Source: an uncultured Allobaculum sp. (GTDB taxonomy: Bacteria > Bacillota_I > Bacilli_A > Erysipelotrichales > Erysipelotrichaceae). Taken from it: a DNA stretch of 64,000 bases. The translations under genes were made by a program, and so were the position numbers. Below, one piece after another: positions 1 through 9,038 of the stretch. Position 1 is the stretch's first letter; each line of letters begins with the position of its first letter. Location: contig CAJTVE010000007.1 in assembly GCA_910579655.1 (NCBI GenBank), positions 1-64,000 of the forward strand. Direction: 5' to 3'. The notes beneath the pieces are model-generated. The model did no database searches and was not told the DNA's origin. It saw only the letters and a list, made by a program, of their open reading frames with translations.

Positions 1-2
1 GA

Positions 3-554
3 AAGTCCTTTGCCCGCCAGTCCAGAAAGATCCAGGCCCATCTGGAATGCCTGATCAACGAAGAAATCGCTTTGGTCCTGAAGACAGACCAGAATATCGG
101 TCATATTGTAATGGAAGATCTGGATATCCGAGGGGCGGCCAGCAAGTATAAGCGAATGAACCGCCTGCTTTCGGAATGGATGTATGGCGTCCTGCAGGAG
201 AGAATCGAATACAAAGCCGGCCTGAAGGAGATCGGAGTCTCGTATGTCAATCAGGCCTACAGTTCCCAGTACTGCCACATCTGCGGAGCAAAAGTTACCC
301 GCGACAAATCAGCTCATGAAAAGGCGTTTTGTCCTGTACACAAAGAAATGAACGCCGATATCAATGCGGCGTCCAATCTTGTATGGATTTATGAGAATCA
401 TCCGGAAATCACCAAATGGACTCCCCGAGAGAGCATTAAGAAGCTTTATGAAGAGAGAATCGAGCAGTTAAAGAATCAGCAGGAAACAAAACAAGAAACA
501 AAACAAGAAGTAAAACAAGAAGTAAAACAAGTAACCAGTCAAGTAACACCATAA
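3..554 (+). CDS. TnpB-like / IS605 OrfB family protein, C-terminal part (start lies outside the window)
   Basis: The reading frame is open from base 3, so the gene begins before the window. Visible features fit the second half of a TnpB (IS200/IS605 OrfB) RNA-guided nuclease. VMEDLDIRG carries the RuvC-II glutamate. QAYSSQYCHICGAK gives the first zinc-ribbon CxxC, and FCPVH is the second half with His in place of the usual last Cys. NADINAASNL matches the RuvC-III DxNAA signature with its catalytic Asp. After the core the protein has a Lys/Gln/Glu-rich tail made of E[TV]KQ repeats, which is not part of the family core. No TnpA transposase is visible here. A degenerate copy is possible, but the visible motifs are intact apart from the CxxH. 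The structured DNA that follows would be in the right place for its guide RNA. Confidence 0.8.
   Translation, partial: KSFARQSRKIQAHLECLINEEIALVLKTDQNIGHIVMEDLDIRGAASKYKRMNRLLSEWMYGVLQERIEYKAGLKEIGVSYVNQAYSSQYCHICGAKVTRDKSAHEKAFCPVHKEMNADINAASNLVWIYENHPEITKWTPRESIKKLYEERIEQLKNQQETKQETKQEVKQEVKQVTSQVTP
483..530 (+). repeat. Four tandem 12-bp repeats in the 3' end of the TnpB-like gene
   Basis: Two copies of GAAACAAAACAA are followed by two copies of GAAGTAAAACAA, in frame, encoding the E[TV]KQ tail. The run looks like slippage expansion at the end of the gene. Confidence 0.85.
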
Positions 555-585
555 CTCCCTAACTAACCAAGTAAACAAATGAATA

Positions 586-900
586 GACAGCCATAATGAC
601 TGTCCGAGCTTTCATCAAGCCCGGCCGGAGCTGTTTTGTGAAATCTTCGGGTTTCTTAAAACTCAGGCCTGTACCGCGCCGGACGGGCTTTGAGGGGGAC
701 CAATTCTGCGAGATTGGGGTATGCCCCTTAAAATTACAAGCTGTACTTTCCCCGGAAAGTGCGGTGCGTAAAGCGGGACTTAGATAAGATTGAAGATTCA
801 GAGTGGAGTCCAAAAGACAAGGCTTTGGATCACCATTCAATTTAACCCTTCGACCGCCGGCTAATGCCGAACACTGTTCGCAGGCAGGAGTGAGTACATT
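586..900 (+). ncRNA. Densely structured non-coding stretch after the TnpB-like gene; candidate omega/reRNA
   Basis: There is no convincing reading frame between 555 and 1073. At least six helices can be drawn: 586-590/600-604; a long-range GC-rich 12-bp stem 617-628/679-690 with one mismatch; inside it 640-645/650-655 closed by a TTCG tetraloop; 700-704/713-717; 745-750/755-760; an interrupted stem 801-806/833-838 plus 809-814/824-829; and 858-861/866-869. Position and strand match the guide RNA that TnpB systems encode at and beyond the 3' end of tnpB. That family placement is inference. An ordinary structured repeat or another small RNA cannot be excluded. I see nothing recognisable in 901-1060. 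Confidence 0.45.
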
Positions 901-1073
901 TTATCCCTCCAAGGACAAATTCTACTCATTTATTGAAGGGTTTCACAGTCAATTCAGAAAACGAAACGAAATCATGGCTTTAACGAAGAACATGTCTGTA
1001 AAGATAGAGTTTATAAAGAGATATCGTAAAGAGATATTGTAAAGAGACGTCATAAGAAAGCGAGGAAAAGAAG

Positions 1074-1949
1074 ATGCTGCTGAGTGATAAATTCTGCCTG
1101 ACTGATTTTTCAGAATCGGAACAGATCGTCGTCAATTATTTGATGGAACAGGGAGAAGCCGTTCGCAACAGGACGACCAAGGAAATCGCCCAGGCGACGT
1201 TTACCTCTCCATCCACTCTGATTCGGATCGCCCACAAAATGGGATTTGATGGCTGGGTGAGCCTGCGGGAGGAGTGGCTGAAGGAAAAGAACTATCTGGA
1301 TACAGTCAATCTGGATGTTGATGCCAACATTCCCTTCAACACCCAGAACTCACAGATTGAAATTGCCCGCAATCTTGCCTTGCTGGAGCAGAATGCCTTG
1401 CAGGATACGCTGAATCTTCTGGACAGTGACCAGCTGTTTCAGGCGGTCACCAGGATGGATCATGCGCAGACCCTTTATATTCTGACAGACCCCTTCAATC
1501 AGGCCGCTTTACAGTCATTCCAGCTGAACATGCAGCGCCTGCATCGCAGTGTCGTGCTGACCAATTGTCCGGCAACTTCGGCCTATATTGCCACAAAACA
1601 GGACTGCATCCTGATCATTTCCTATTCAGGCGAACTGGAAATTCTCAAAGAGTGTGTGGCGATTGTCAAAGAACGGGGACTGTCCTATATCTCGATTACA
1701 GGCCTTGGAGATAACTCGATTGAACAGGATGCAGCCGTGGCCCTGCGAATCTGCACCCGCGAAAAACTGACGGACAAAATTGCCAATTTTACCGTTAATA
1801 TTGCGCTGACGTATCTGATGGACGTGTTGTTTGGCTGCATTTACCAGAAAAACTTTGAGTCCAATCTGTCCAGACGACAGGAGATCGGCCGAATCCTGGA
1901 AAAAGACCGACGCCTGAGCTCTCTGGCGGCCCTGGATCGGGAAGCGTAA
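1074..1949 (+). CDS. RpiR/MurR-family transcriptional regulator (HTH + SIS)
   Basis: This is a 291-residue protein with the RpiR layout. An N-terminal helix-turn-helix covers about residues 1-80 (SPSTLIRIAHKMGFDGW is the recognition-helix region). A C-terminal SIS sugar-phosphate-binding domain covers about 120-260 (ILIISYSGELEILKECVAI is typical). Such proteins sense phosphosugars and control nearby sugar genes. The start at 1074 is preceded by GCGAGGAAAAGAAG. A strong terminator follows the gene, so it is monocistronic. It lies upstream of the galactitol-type PTS cluster and may help control it, but the sequence does not show its target or effector. Confidence 0.9.
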   Translation: MLLSDKFCLTDFSESEQIVVNYLMEQGEAVRNRTTKEIAQATFTSPSTLIRIAHKMGFDGWVSLREEWLKEKNYLDTVNLDVDANIPFNTQNSQIEIARNLALLEQNALQDTLNLLDSDQLFQAVTRMDHAQTLYILTDPFNQAALQSFQLNMQRLHRSVVLTNCPATSAYIATKQDCILIISYSGELEILKECVAIVKERGLSYISITGLGDNSIEQDAAVALRICTREKLTDKIANFTVNIALTYLMDVLFGCIYQKNFESNLSRRQEIGRILEKDRRLSSLAALDREA

Positions 1950-1960
1950 TGCAATAACAG

Positions 1961-1994
1961 AATGCCTGCTTATGAAATGGGACAGGCATTTTTT
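1961..1994 (+). terminator. Intrinsic terminator of the RpiR gene
   Basis: Perfect 8-bp stem AATGCCTG (1961-1968) / CAGGCATT (1983-1990) followed by Ts. Confidence 0.85.
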
Positions 1995-2312
1995 GCTGAC
2001 AAGAAGAAAGGACCATGCAAAGTGGATTGAGCAGCCAAAGAACAGAAAAGCACCTTCCAGATCCAAACGTACCCATGTCAAGGACTGAAATGGACTTCAA
2101 AATCAAGAACAAAAAAGCGTATTCGCAAGAGAACAAACGGATTTTAACAGAACTGAAAGAGAGCAAAAGGAGCGGATGGAAAGAAAAGAGGCAAAAGGGA
2201 GGATTCGAAAAAAAGAAGGAGAATCAGACAGTTCACAAACAAACAAAGTATTTGCATTTTTTAATTATAGAATTCGAAGCTTTTTTAAAAAGTACAATGC
2301 TAAACTGACTTT
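1995..2312. other. Intergenic region, no gene seen
   Basis: Purine-rich non-coding DNA between the RpiR terminator and the PTS regulator. The last 60 bases are AT-rich and probably hold the regulator's promoter, but no clear -35/-10 pair stands out. Confidence 0.6.
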
Positions 2313-4365
2313 ATGAACAAACGTCAGGAAAATCTGGTGGAGTTTTTGCTTGAAACGCCCCAGGCTACTATCGAACAGATCGCATCCCGCTTTCAGGTTT
2401 CCAGCCGGACAGTGCGCAATGATCTCAAAGAACTGAACCTGTATTTATCCAGCCATAACCTGCTGCCCATTGAAGTCAGCCGGGGCAGGTGTATCTGCGA
2501 TGAAAGTTTTACGCAGATTCGTGACCTGCTCAATCAGGAGCAGCTGTATACGTTCAAACTGACTGCCCAGGAAAGAATCCAGATTGCCTCCTGCATCCTG
2601 GCTGACAGTGAAGGCTATATGACTTTGGCTGATCTGGCAGACCGGCTGATTGTCAGCCGTCAGACCATCATCAAAGATCTGCCGGATATCAAACGTCTTT
2701 TAGCGGCATCCAGTCTGGAAGTCGAATCCAAAGCCAATCGTGGACTGCTCGTTCTGGGACTTGAATCCAAAAAACGGACCTTGATCGCAAACACCTACAA
2801 GCAGGCTTCGGCGATGGGCCGCAAGTATTTAGGCCATACTCTGGTCGACAGCCATCTGTTAAAGAAGATCGTCTTTGAGCAGGAAAAGCAGTTTGATACC
2901 TATCTGACTGATACCTCTTTTGAAGAGCTGGTCCGGTATCTGACTATCGCCGTCTCCTGCATCAAAAATAACCACCTGCTCATGCCCGCTGATGTCAGCC
3001 CCCTTCAGAATCGCAGTTATCGCATGGCCCAGGAAATTTTCCACTATGTCAGCCAATATGCGGATCTGGTGGTCAACTCCAATGAAATCCAGGCCCTGAG
3101 CGAGGTTCTGGCCAGCTGTCAGTTGATCAGCCGTCCTCCAACGTCTTCCAACTACCTGAAAACCCAGCTGCTGACCCGTCGATTCATTGAAAAACTGTCC
3201 ATCGATCTGGGAGTCAACCTGAATAAGGACTATGAGTTTTTCGAAAACCTGTCCAATCATGTCCTGTCTGTTCTGACTGGCGAAGAACCGGCCTATCCGG
3301 ATTCTTCCTTGCTCAGTGATCTGATGGACAGAAATTCCTCAGGTTACCAAAGCTGTCTCGGATAATCTGACTTTCTTTGAACCGCTTGCCAGACGAGAAC
3401 TGAATGATAATGATCTGGAATACATCACAATCCATGTCCTGACTGCTCTGGAAAAAGCCTCCGCATCTAAAGATCCGCTGCGGGTCATTGTCGTCTGTCA
3501 GGCCGGCATTGGCACTTCCCGCTATATTCTCCAGAAACTGCGCCGCTATTTTGATTTTATTCTTTGCGGCACTCTGGCCAGTCATCAGACCGGGCAGCTG
3601 GTCAAAGGGGATGCGGATCTGGTCATTTCAACCGTTCCGCTTCCAACCCTGCCCATTGAAACAGTCACAATCTCTCCGATTTTCTCGGATGATGACTACA
3701 CGAAAGTGGCCAATGCCCAGCGTCAGGTCGCTTTGCATCGGCCAAAACGGGAGAAATTAGGGGATGCCGCCAGTCTTATTGCCCATGTCCAGCCAGTCGT
3801 TGAAAAACTGGTTCCGCAAAAAGCCGATGAAGTCAATGCCGCCCTGCGCAAGGTCATCCGGACTTTTTTTGCCACCCCAGATCAGGAGTCGACCGAAGTC
3901 TTTGCGCCCTATCTGCATCATTTATTATCCGTGGACCATATCCAGCTTGGTATCGAAGCGGCGGACTGGAAAGATGCCATCCGCAAAGCGGCCGAACCAT
4001 TGCTCGATCGCAATGCGATTCAGGCTTCCTATATTGAGGCCATGATTCATTCGGTCGAAGAAAACGGACCTTATATTGTCTTTGTCCCCGGCTTTGCGAT
4101 GCCTCATGAATCTCCGGATACCGGGGCTCTGAAAACTGACCTGCAGCTGATCCGCCTGAAAACACCGGTTAACTTCGATCATGACGAAAACGATCCCGTC
4201 CGCTATGTCTGCTGCTTAAGTGCGATTGATCACAATACGCACCTCAAAGCGTTCTTCAACCTGGTTTCCATGCTCCAGAATCCGCAGTTCCTGCCGGATC
4301 TTGACAAAGCCCAAACCTCGGAAGCCATTTTGCGCGTCATTGAACAATACGAATATCTGCTCTGA
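2313..4365 (+). pseudogene. BglG/MtlR-type PTS transcriptional regulator, split by a frameshift
   Basis: Together the two frames give a full-length protein of about 684 residues with the MtlR/LicR layout: N-terminal HTH (TIEQIASRFQVSSRTVRNDL), a second Mga-type HTH (TLADLADRLIVSRQTIIKDL), PRD domains, an EIIB-like domain with its P-loop Cys (VIVVCQAGIGTSR) and an EIIA-like domain with its His (FAMPHES). The first frame runs to a stop at 3363-3365. The second is open from about 3340 to 4365. Reading across AATTCCTCAGGTT at 3333-3345, one extra base (about 3337-3340) explains the shift. This may be a real mutation, a sequencing error or, less likely, a programmed shift. It lies directly before the gat operon and is the natural candidate for its activator, phosphorylated by HPr and EIIs. 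A strong terminator follows. Confidence 0.85.
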
Positions 4366-4383
4366 CAAATTCCTGCCCAATGG

Positions 4384-4448
4384 GTGGAAAAGCTTTCCTG
4401 TTTTCTGGAACTCTCCGGTTTCCAGAAGGGGGCTTTTCCACTTTTTTT
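4384..4448 (+). terminator. Intrinsic terminator after the PTS regulator
   Basis: Outer 10-bp stem GTGGAAAAGC (4384-4393) / GCTTTTCCAC (4432-4441), an inner CTGGAA/TTCCAG stem and seven Ts. Confidence 0.9.
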
Positions 4449-4615
4449 GTACCTGCCTGTTGGCTCCAAAAAGAGAATTATCCAATATAAACTGAAATCA
4501 TCGATATGTAAAGGCCAAATTGAAATAGTCTAATTCTTTTCGCGCTTTGTGAAGGGGATCAGACCATTTTATTTTCTTTCCCGGTAAGTTGAAAAAGGAT
4601 GAACTTTTTTCACAC

Positions 4616-4630
4616 ATGAAAACGTTTTAG
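4616..4630 (+). promoter_or_regulatory. Candidate cre (CcpA) site upstream of gatA
   Basis: ATGAAAACGTTTTAG matches the cre consensus WTGNAANCGNWNNCW except at the penultimate positions. It lies about 75 bp before gatA in the 255-bp leader region after the terminator, where catabolite repression would act. The rest of 4449-4703 is AT-rich, with no certain promoter call. Confidence 0.5.
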
Positions 4631-4703
4631 GATATAGGTGTCAAAAGAAAGGACAGAAACAAACCAGAAAGAAATCAAAAAATCAAGGAAGGAGATTTAG
4701 AAA

Positions 4704-5183
4704 ATGATCTGGGAAGAATTAGATAAGAATCTGATCTTTCAGAACCTGGAAGCTGAAAAATCAGATGACGTATTTGAAAAGCTGGGTGGTGAATTCATCC
4801 GCTATGGATACGCAAAAGACAGCTACATCCGAGCACTGAAGGAAAGAGAAAGCGATTTTCCAACCGGGCTGGACATTGGAGGATTTGGAATTGCGATTCC
4901 GCACACCGATATCTCACACGTCAACAAAGATGGGGTAGCGATCGCAAGCCTGAAAAAGCCAGTTCACTTCATCCAGATGGGAACCAACGATGAACCTGTA
5001 GATGTCAACCTCGTATTCATGCTCAGCGTCAAGGATCCAGCCAAGCACATGAGCCACCTGCAAAGAATCGTTGAAATCATCCAGGACCAGAGAGTGCTGG
5101 AAAAAATCAAAGCCGCTGAGGCCTGTGAAGGGGTCATCAACATCATCAAAGACAAGGAAATCCAACTCGAAACCGCTGCCTGA
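4704..5183 (+). CDS. gatA: PTS galactitol-type EIIA component
   Basis: A 159-residue cytoplasmic phosphocarrier of the fructose/mannitol-type EIIA fold. The phosphorylated His is His67 in FGIAIPHTD. It receives phosphate from HPr and passes it to EIIB. The length and the order EIIA-EIIB-EIIC-dehydrogenase fit the galactitol (Gat) system. The start follows a strong AAGGAAGGAG site. It is the first gene of the operon and is followed by a 188-bp A-rich spacer without a terminator before gatB. The substrate is inferred from the set of genes and is not shown by this protein alone. Confidence 0.85.
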   Translation: MIWEELDKNLIFQNLEAEKSDDVFEKLGGEFIRYGYAKDSYIRALKERESDFPTGLDIGGFGIAIPHTDISHVNKDGVAIASLKKPVHFIQMGTNDEPVDVNLVFMLSVKDPAKHMSHLQRIVEIIQDQRVLEKIKAAEACEGVINIIKDKEIQLETAA

Positions 5184-5371
5184 AAAGCAGATCGACAAAC
5201 GAAACAAGCAAGCATAAAAACAGAAAAGCACAAAAATAGAAAGACGAAAGAACTAAAGACCCGAAAGAACAAGGGATCAAAGAGATCACTGAAAAACAAC
5301 ACAGCGACCTGGATTGAAGTCCAGAATCAAACATCAAAAAAGACCAGAAGGTCAGGAAAGGGAAAAAACTC

Positions 5372-5650
5372 ATGAAAAAGAAAGTTATCGTTGCATGTGG
5401 AGGAGCTGTTGCGACCAGTACGATCGCCGCAAACAAAGTCAAAGAACTCGCGAAAGCCAATGGAATTGATGTTGAAATCTGCCAGATCCGCATTTCCGAA
5501 ATCGCTTCTAACTTACCAGCTGACTTGATCGTCACGACATCCAAAGTAAAACGCGACTACGGAACCCCGCTGATCACCGGCATGCCATTCATCTCCGGTA
5601 TCGGCGTAGAGAAAACAAAAGCCAGCATCCTGAAAGTGCTCAAAGGCTAA
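5372..5650 (+). CDS. gatB: PTS galactitol-type EIIB component
   Basis: This is a 92-residue protein of the lactose/galactitol EIIB class. The phosphorylated Cys9 sits in the P-loop VIVACGGAVATST. It transfers phosphate from EIIA to the sugar bound in EIIC. The ribosome binding site AGGAAAGGG precedes the ATG. The length is normal for GatB. A 343-bp spacer with tandem repeats and a strong hairpin separates it from gatC, so the soluble components may be made at a different level from the membrane component. Confidence 0.87.
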   Translation: MKKKVIVACGGAVATSTIAANKVKELAKANGIDVEICQIRISEIASNLPADLIVTTSKVKRDYGTPLITGMPFISGIGVEKTKASILKVLKG

Positions 5651-5681
5651 TCTCTAAAACCAGAACTTGAAACAATCATCA

Positions 5682-5770
5682 AGCATAAAAAATAGAAAGC
5701 TAAATCAACAGGCATCAAACCAGCATAAAAAATAGAAAGCCAAATCAATAAGCATCAAACCAGCATAGGA
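5682..5770 (+). repeat. 40-bp tandem repeat, two full copies and a partial third, between gatB and gatC
   Basis: Copies at 5682-5721 and 5722-5761 start AGCATAAAAAATAGAAAG and end GCATCAAACC, with about four differences. A third copy begins at 5762 (AGCATAGGA) and then decays. Short relatives of the AT-rich core recur before several gat genes. Confidence 0.85.
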
Positions 5771-5818
5771 AAAAGAAAAACCGGAAAGGGAATCGAAAGG
5801 AAGGTGCTGCCCCCAAAA

Positions 5819-5852
5819 GAATCAGGCAGAAAACAGGAGGTCTGCCTGATTC
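5819..5852 (+). promoter_or_regulatory. 12-bp perfect hairpin between gatB and gatC without a T-run
   Basis: GAATCAGGCAGA (5819-5830) pairs perfectly with TCTGCCTGATTC (5841-5852) around a 10-base loop. There is no U-tract, so it is more likely an mRNA-stabilising or processing element than a terminator. The rest of 5651-5993 is A-rich and non-coding. Confidence 0.75.
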
Positions 5853-5993
5853 TTCACTCCATATTCAGAAACACTTCAACCCGACAGACAAAGAGAAAAA
5901 AGAAAACGCCCAGTCCAGGCTGAAAACGGACACGCATAAAAACAGAACATCAACCCAAAACCATCCAGCTATAAGAAATAGAAAGGACATCTT

Positions 5994-7391
5994 ATGGAAT
6001 TCGTTACAAGTATCTTCCAGTACATCATCGATATGGGCGCTTCCGTTATGCTCCCCATCATGATTATCATCCTCTCCCTTTGTGTGGGAGTAAAACTTGG
6101 CAAGGCAGTCCGTTCCGGTCTGATGATCGGTGTCGGATTTGTCGGCTTAGGCTTAATCGTCAATCTGATGAATGACCAGTTAGGCCCCGCTGCGCAGCAG
6201 ATGAGTGAGCGCTTTGGCTTATCGCTCTCCGTTGTGGATATCGGCTGGCCAGGCATGAGTCCAATTACCTGGACATCCTCCATCGCGATTATCGCCATTC
6301 CAATTGCCATCCTGGTCAACCTGATTATGTTAGCTCTGAAATGGACCAAGACAGTCAACATTGATATCTGGAACGTCTGGCACATTACGTTTACCGGCGC
6401 TATCGTTTTTGCGGTCACCAACAACTACTGGCTTGGCATTCTGGCTTTAGTCATCCAGGCTATGATCGTCTATAAACTCGGTGATCTCTGGGGACCCATC
6501 TGCACCGATTACTTTGAAATTGAAGGACTTACTTCTCCCCACGGAACCAGCGCCTACCTGGCGCCAATCGCCTGCGCTGTGGATCTGGCCATCGAAAAGA
6601 TTCCAGGTCTGAACAAAATCAACATCACCTCGGAAACACTCCAGGAAAAAGTCGGCGTTTTAGGCGAACCCATCGTCATCGGCTTTCTGCTTGGCGCCAT
6701 CATCGGGATGCTGGCCGGCTATCCAATCAACTCCAGCCTGATGCTGGGGGTCAATATGTCGGCTGTCATGGTTCTCATGCCAAAGATTGTGAAATGCATC
6801 ATGGAAGGCTTAATGCCATTATCTGAAAGAGCAAGAGAAATCCTCACCAACAAATTTGGAAATGGTGAATTCTACATCGGTATGGATCCAGCCGTTTTAC
6901 TTGGCGACTCTCAGGTGGTTACCGCCGGCCTGATCTTCATCCCCATCACTTTGCTGCTGGCAGTCATTCTTCCTGGTAACCGTGTTCTTCCATTCGGTGA
7001 TTTAGCAACGATCAGCTTCTTTATCGCGATTGCGGTAGGAATCCACAAAGGAAACCTGTTCAGAACGCTGGTCTCCGGAACAGTCATCATGGCCCTGACG
7101 CTCTGGATTTGCAACCAGGCCATCGACTGGACAACGGCGCTGGCTGTTTCCACTGGATCCGTATCCGCTGGAAGCCTGGTTGCCGCAATGGACCAGGGTG
7201 GAAGCCCTCTGACTTACGTCATCACAAGTTTCTTCAGTGGAACCAACTTTGTTCCAGCCCTGATCATTGGTCTTTTCTACATCGTCTGCATCCTCTGCTC
7301 CATTAAAGTTTCCAGAACCCGCAAAGCAGCGATCGAAGCAGCCGAAGAGGAATGGGACGAAGAGGATGATTATGCCCTGGCCGCCGAATAA
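5994..7391 (+). CDS. gatC: PTS galactitol-type EIIC permease
   Basis: A 465-residue polytopic membrane protein. The opening (residues 1-60, ASVMLPIMIIILSLCVGVKL, then GFVGLGLIVNLM) is characteristic of the GatC/SgaT-type EIIC family. About ten to twelve hydrophobic segments follow, and the protein ends in an acidic tail (EEEWDEEDD). It carries and phosphorylates the sugar with GatA and GatB, probably giving galactitol 1-phosphate. The start at 5994 is preceded by AGAAAGGA. A hairpin with a T-run after the gene could end part of the transcripts before gatD. Confidence 0.87.
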   Translation: MEFVTSIFQYIIDMGASVMLPIMIIILSLCVGVKLGKAVRSGLMIGVGFVGLGLIVNLMNDQLGPAAQQMSERFGLSLSVVDIGWPGMSPITWTSSIAIIAIPIAILVNLIMLALKWTKTVNIDIWNVWHITFTGAIVFAVTNNYWLGILALVIQAMIVYKLGDLWGPICTDYFEIEGLTSPHGTSAYLAPIACAVDLAIEKIPGLNKINITSETLQEKVGVLGEPIVIGFLLGAIIGMLAGYPINSSLMLGVNMSAVMVLMPKIVKCIMEGLMPLSERAREILTNKFGNGEFYIGMDPAVLLGDSQVVTAGLIFIPITLLLAVILPGNRVLPFGDLATISFFIAIAVGIHKGNLFRTLVSGTVIMALTLWICNQAIDWTTALAVSTGSVSAGSLVAAMDQGGSPLTYVITSFFSGTNFVPALIIGLFYIVCILCSIKVSRTRKAAIEAAEEEWDEEDDYALAAE

Positions 7392-7469
7392 CAAGGCCGC
7401 CTGAGTCCAAAAATATTCATTATAAAAACCTGTAAACACAAATTCACTCAGCATCAAAACAAATATTCA

Positions 7470-7527
7470 AAGATCCATTTCAGTCAGGCCCTGCCAAAAA
7501 AATGGGCCTGGCTGCGGGGATCTTTTT
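7470..7527 (+). terminator. Terminator-like hairpin between gatC and gatD
   Basis: AAGATCC (7470-7476) with GGATCTT (7518-7524), plus an inner CAGGCCC/GGGCCTG stem, followed by TTTTT. It would reduce expression of gatD and gatZ or separate them from gatABC. Confidence 0.75.
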
Positions 7528-7632
7528 GAAAACACTTATATCCAGCTAAAAATAGATATCGTAATAAAAATAGAAAGAAAACAGGACGAATCAGGAGATA
7601 GCCTGATCGCATGAAAGTAGAAGGAGATCCTT

Positions 7633-8685
7633 ATGAAAGCAGGAGTAGTATTCGCAAAAAATGATATTCGTTACGTGGACATCGATCGTCCGGAAATCAG
7701 CGACGATGAGGTTTTAATCAAAGTCGCTTACACCGGCATCTGTGGAAGTGACGTCCCCCGCGTCAATGGAGATGCCTGTCATTTCTTCCCCAATGTGCTC
7801 GGACATGAATTCTCCGGAACTGTTGTTGAAGTCGGAAGCAACGTGACGCACCTGGAAGTTGGGGATCGGGTGGCTGGTGTACCGCTGGTTCCCTGCATGG
7901 AATGTGATGACTGCCTGAAAGGCAACTATTCCTTATGCAAGCACTACAGTTTTATCGGCAGCCGCCAGTTTGGAAGCTTTGCCGAATACGTAAAAGTTCC
8001 AGCCCGCAATGCTGTGAAGTTCGATGATGAAGTCACCTTTGAACAGGGGGCATTCTTCGAACCAGCAACCGTTGCCCTGCATGGACTGCGCCGACTTGAC
8101 TACAAGAGCGGCAAGAAAGTGGCCGTCCTTGGCGGGGGAACCATCGGGATGTTCACGGCTCAGTTTGCCAAAATCTTCGGTGCCCAGGAAGTCGTCGTCT
8201 TCGATATCCTTGATGAACGCCTGGATCTGGCCCGCCGCCTTGGCTTAGAAGGCATCAACACATCCAAAGAAGGCTGGAAAGAAGAAGCCATGGCTTTAAC
8301 GGATGGCAAAGGATTCGATTTTGTCTATGAGACCGCCGGCAACGTCGCGACGATCAAGCTTGTCTTTGAACTTTGCGCAAATAAAGGTCAGGCCTGCCTG
8401 ATCGGAACCCCAACGAAGGAACTTGTCTTCACTGAAGAGCAATGGGAGATGATCAACCGCAAAGAAATGATCCTGACCGGCAGCTGGATGAGCTATTCTC
8501 CTGCATTCCCTGGTGATGAATGGACCCTGGTTGCCCACTACTTCAAGACTGGCCAGCTGAAATTTGATGATTCCTTCATCTTCAGGAAAATGCCGCTTGA
8601 ACACATCTCCGATGCATTTGAAATGTACAAGACCCGCGGTCTGGTCAAAGGGAAAATCCTGATCGACTCCCGCCAGACAGCTTAA
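7633..8685 (+). CDS. gatD: Zinc-dependent medium-chain dehydrogenase, probably galactitol-1-phosphate 5-dehydrogenase
   Basis: A 350-residue MDR-family alcohol dehydrogenase. The catalytic-zinc ligands are Cys37 (GICGSD) and His58-Glu59 (GHEF). The structural zinc is held by Cys88, Cys91, Cys94 and Cys102 (PCMECDDCLKGNYSLC). The NAD-binding glycine motif is VAVLGGGTIGMF at about 163-174. GatD oxidises galactitol 1-phosphate to tagatose 6-phosphate. Sorbitol dehydrogenase-like enzymes share these motifs, so the assignment rests on the neighbouring gatABC and gatZ. An AGAAGGAGAT site precedes the ATG. Confidence 0.82.
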   Translation: MKAGVVFAKNDIRYVDIDRPEISDDEVLIKVAYTGICGSDVPRVNGDACHFFPNVLGHEFSGTVVEVGSNVTHLEVGDRVAGVPLVPCMECDDCLKGNYSLCKHYSFIGSRQFGSFAEYVKVPARNAVKFDDEVTFEQGAFFEPATVALHGLRRLDYKSGKKVAVLGGGTIGMFTAQFAKIFGAQEVVVFDILDERLDLARRLGLEGINTSKEGWKEEAMALTDGKGFDFVYETAGNVATIKLVFELCANKGQACLIGTPTKELVFTEEQWEMINRKEMILTGSWMSYSPAFPGDEWTLVAHYFKTGQLKFDDSFIFRKMPLEHISDAFEMYKTRGLVKGKILIDSRQTA

Positions 8686-9038
8686 ACAGCAGTTTCATCA
8701 AGCCAATCCCTAAATCCGACGGGTCCAGGTTCTGCCTGCTTCCTGTAAGATTCTGTCCTTCAATTTTATTTCTTACATATAAACCTTTTGTTGATTTCTT
8801 TCTTGTCCAGTCAAAATCAACAGGAATGGGCAGAATCTGCATCCTGCGGATGTGTTCAAAAAACAGAAACGAACCGGCAGACAGTCATAGCCGCAAACTT
8901 CAAAATTGAAAAAAGTAAAACAGCAGTACGCCACATCAAAACCCAGTGATTTCAGCCCGCTTTTCCATAAAGCAGGAAAAGGGGACTTTACCCGAATAGA
9001 AAAAGAGAAAGCATAAAAGAAGAAAGAAGGCACCGTTG
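8686..9038. other. Intergenic region between gatD and gatZ
   Basis: No gene and no clear terminator were seen. The last 40 bases before gatZ are A/G-rich and supply its ribosome binding site. Confidence 0.55.

Noticed and set aside
803..1042. 79-codon frame behind the TnpB-like gene
   Set aside because: It begins inside the 801-838 hairpin, has no ribosome binding site and crosses the structured RNA candidate.
5682..5770. CRISPR-like repeat array
   Set aside because: The two 40-bp copies are immediately adjacent, with no spacers between them, and no cas genes are near. It is a simple tandem repeat.
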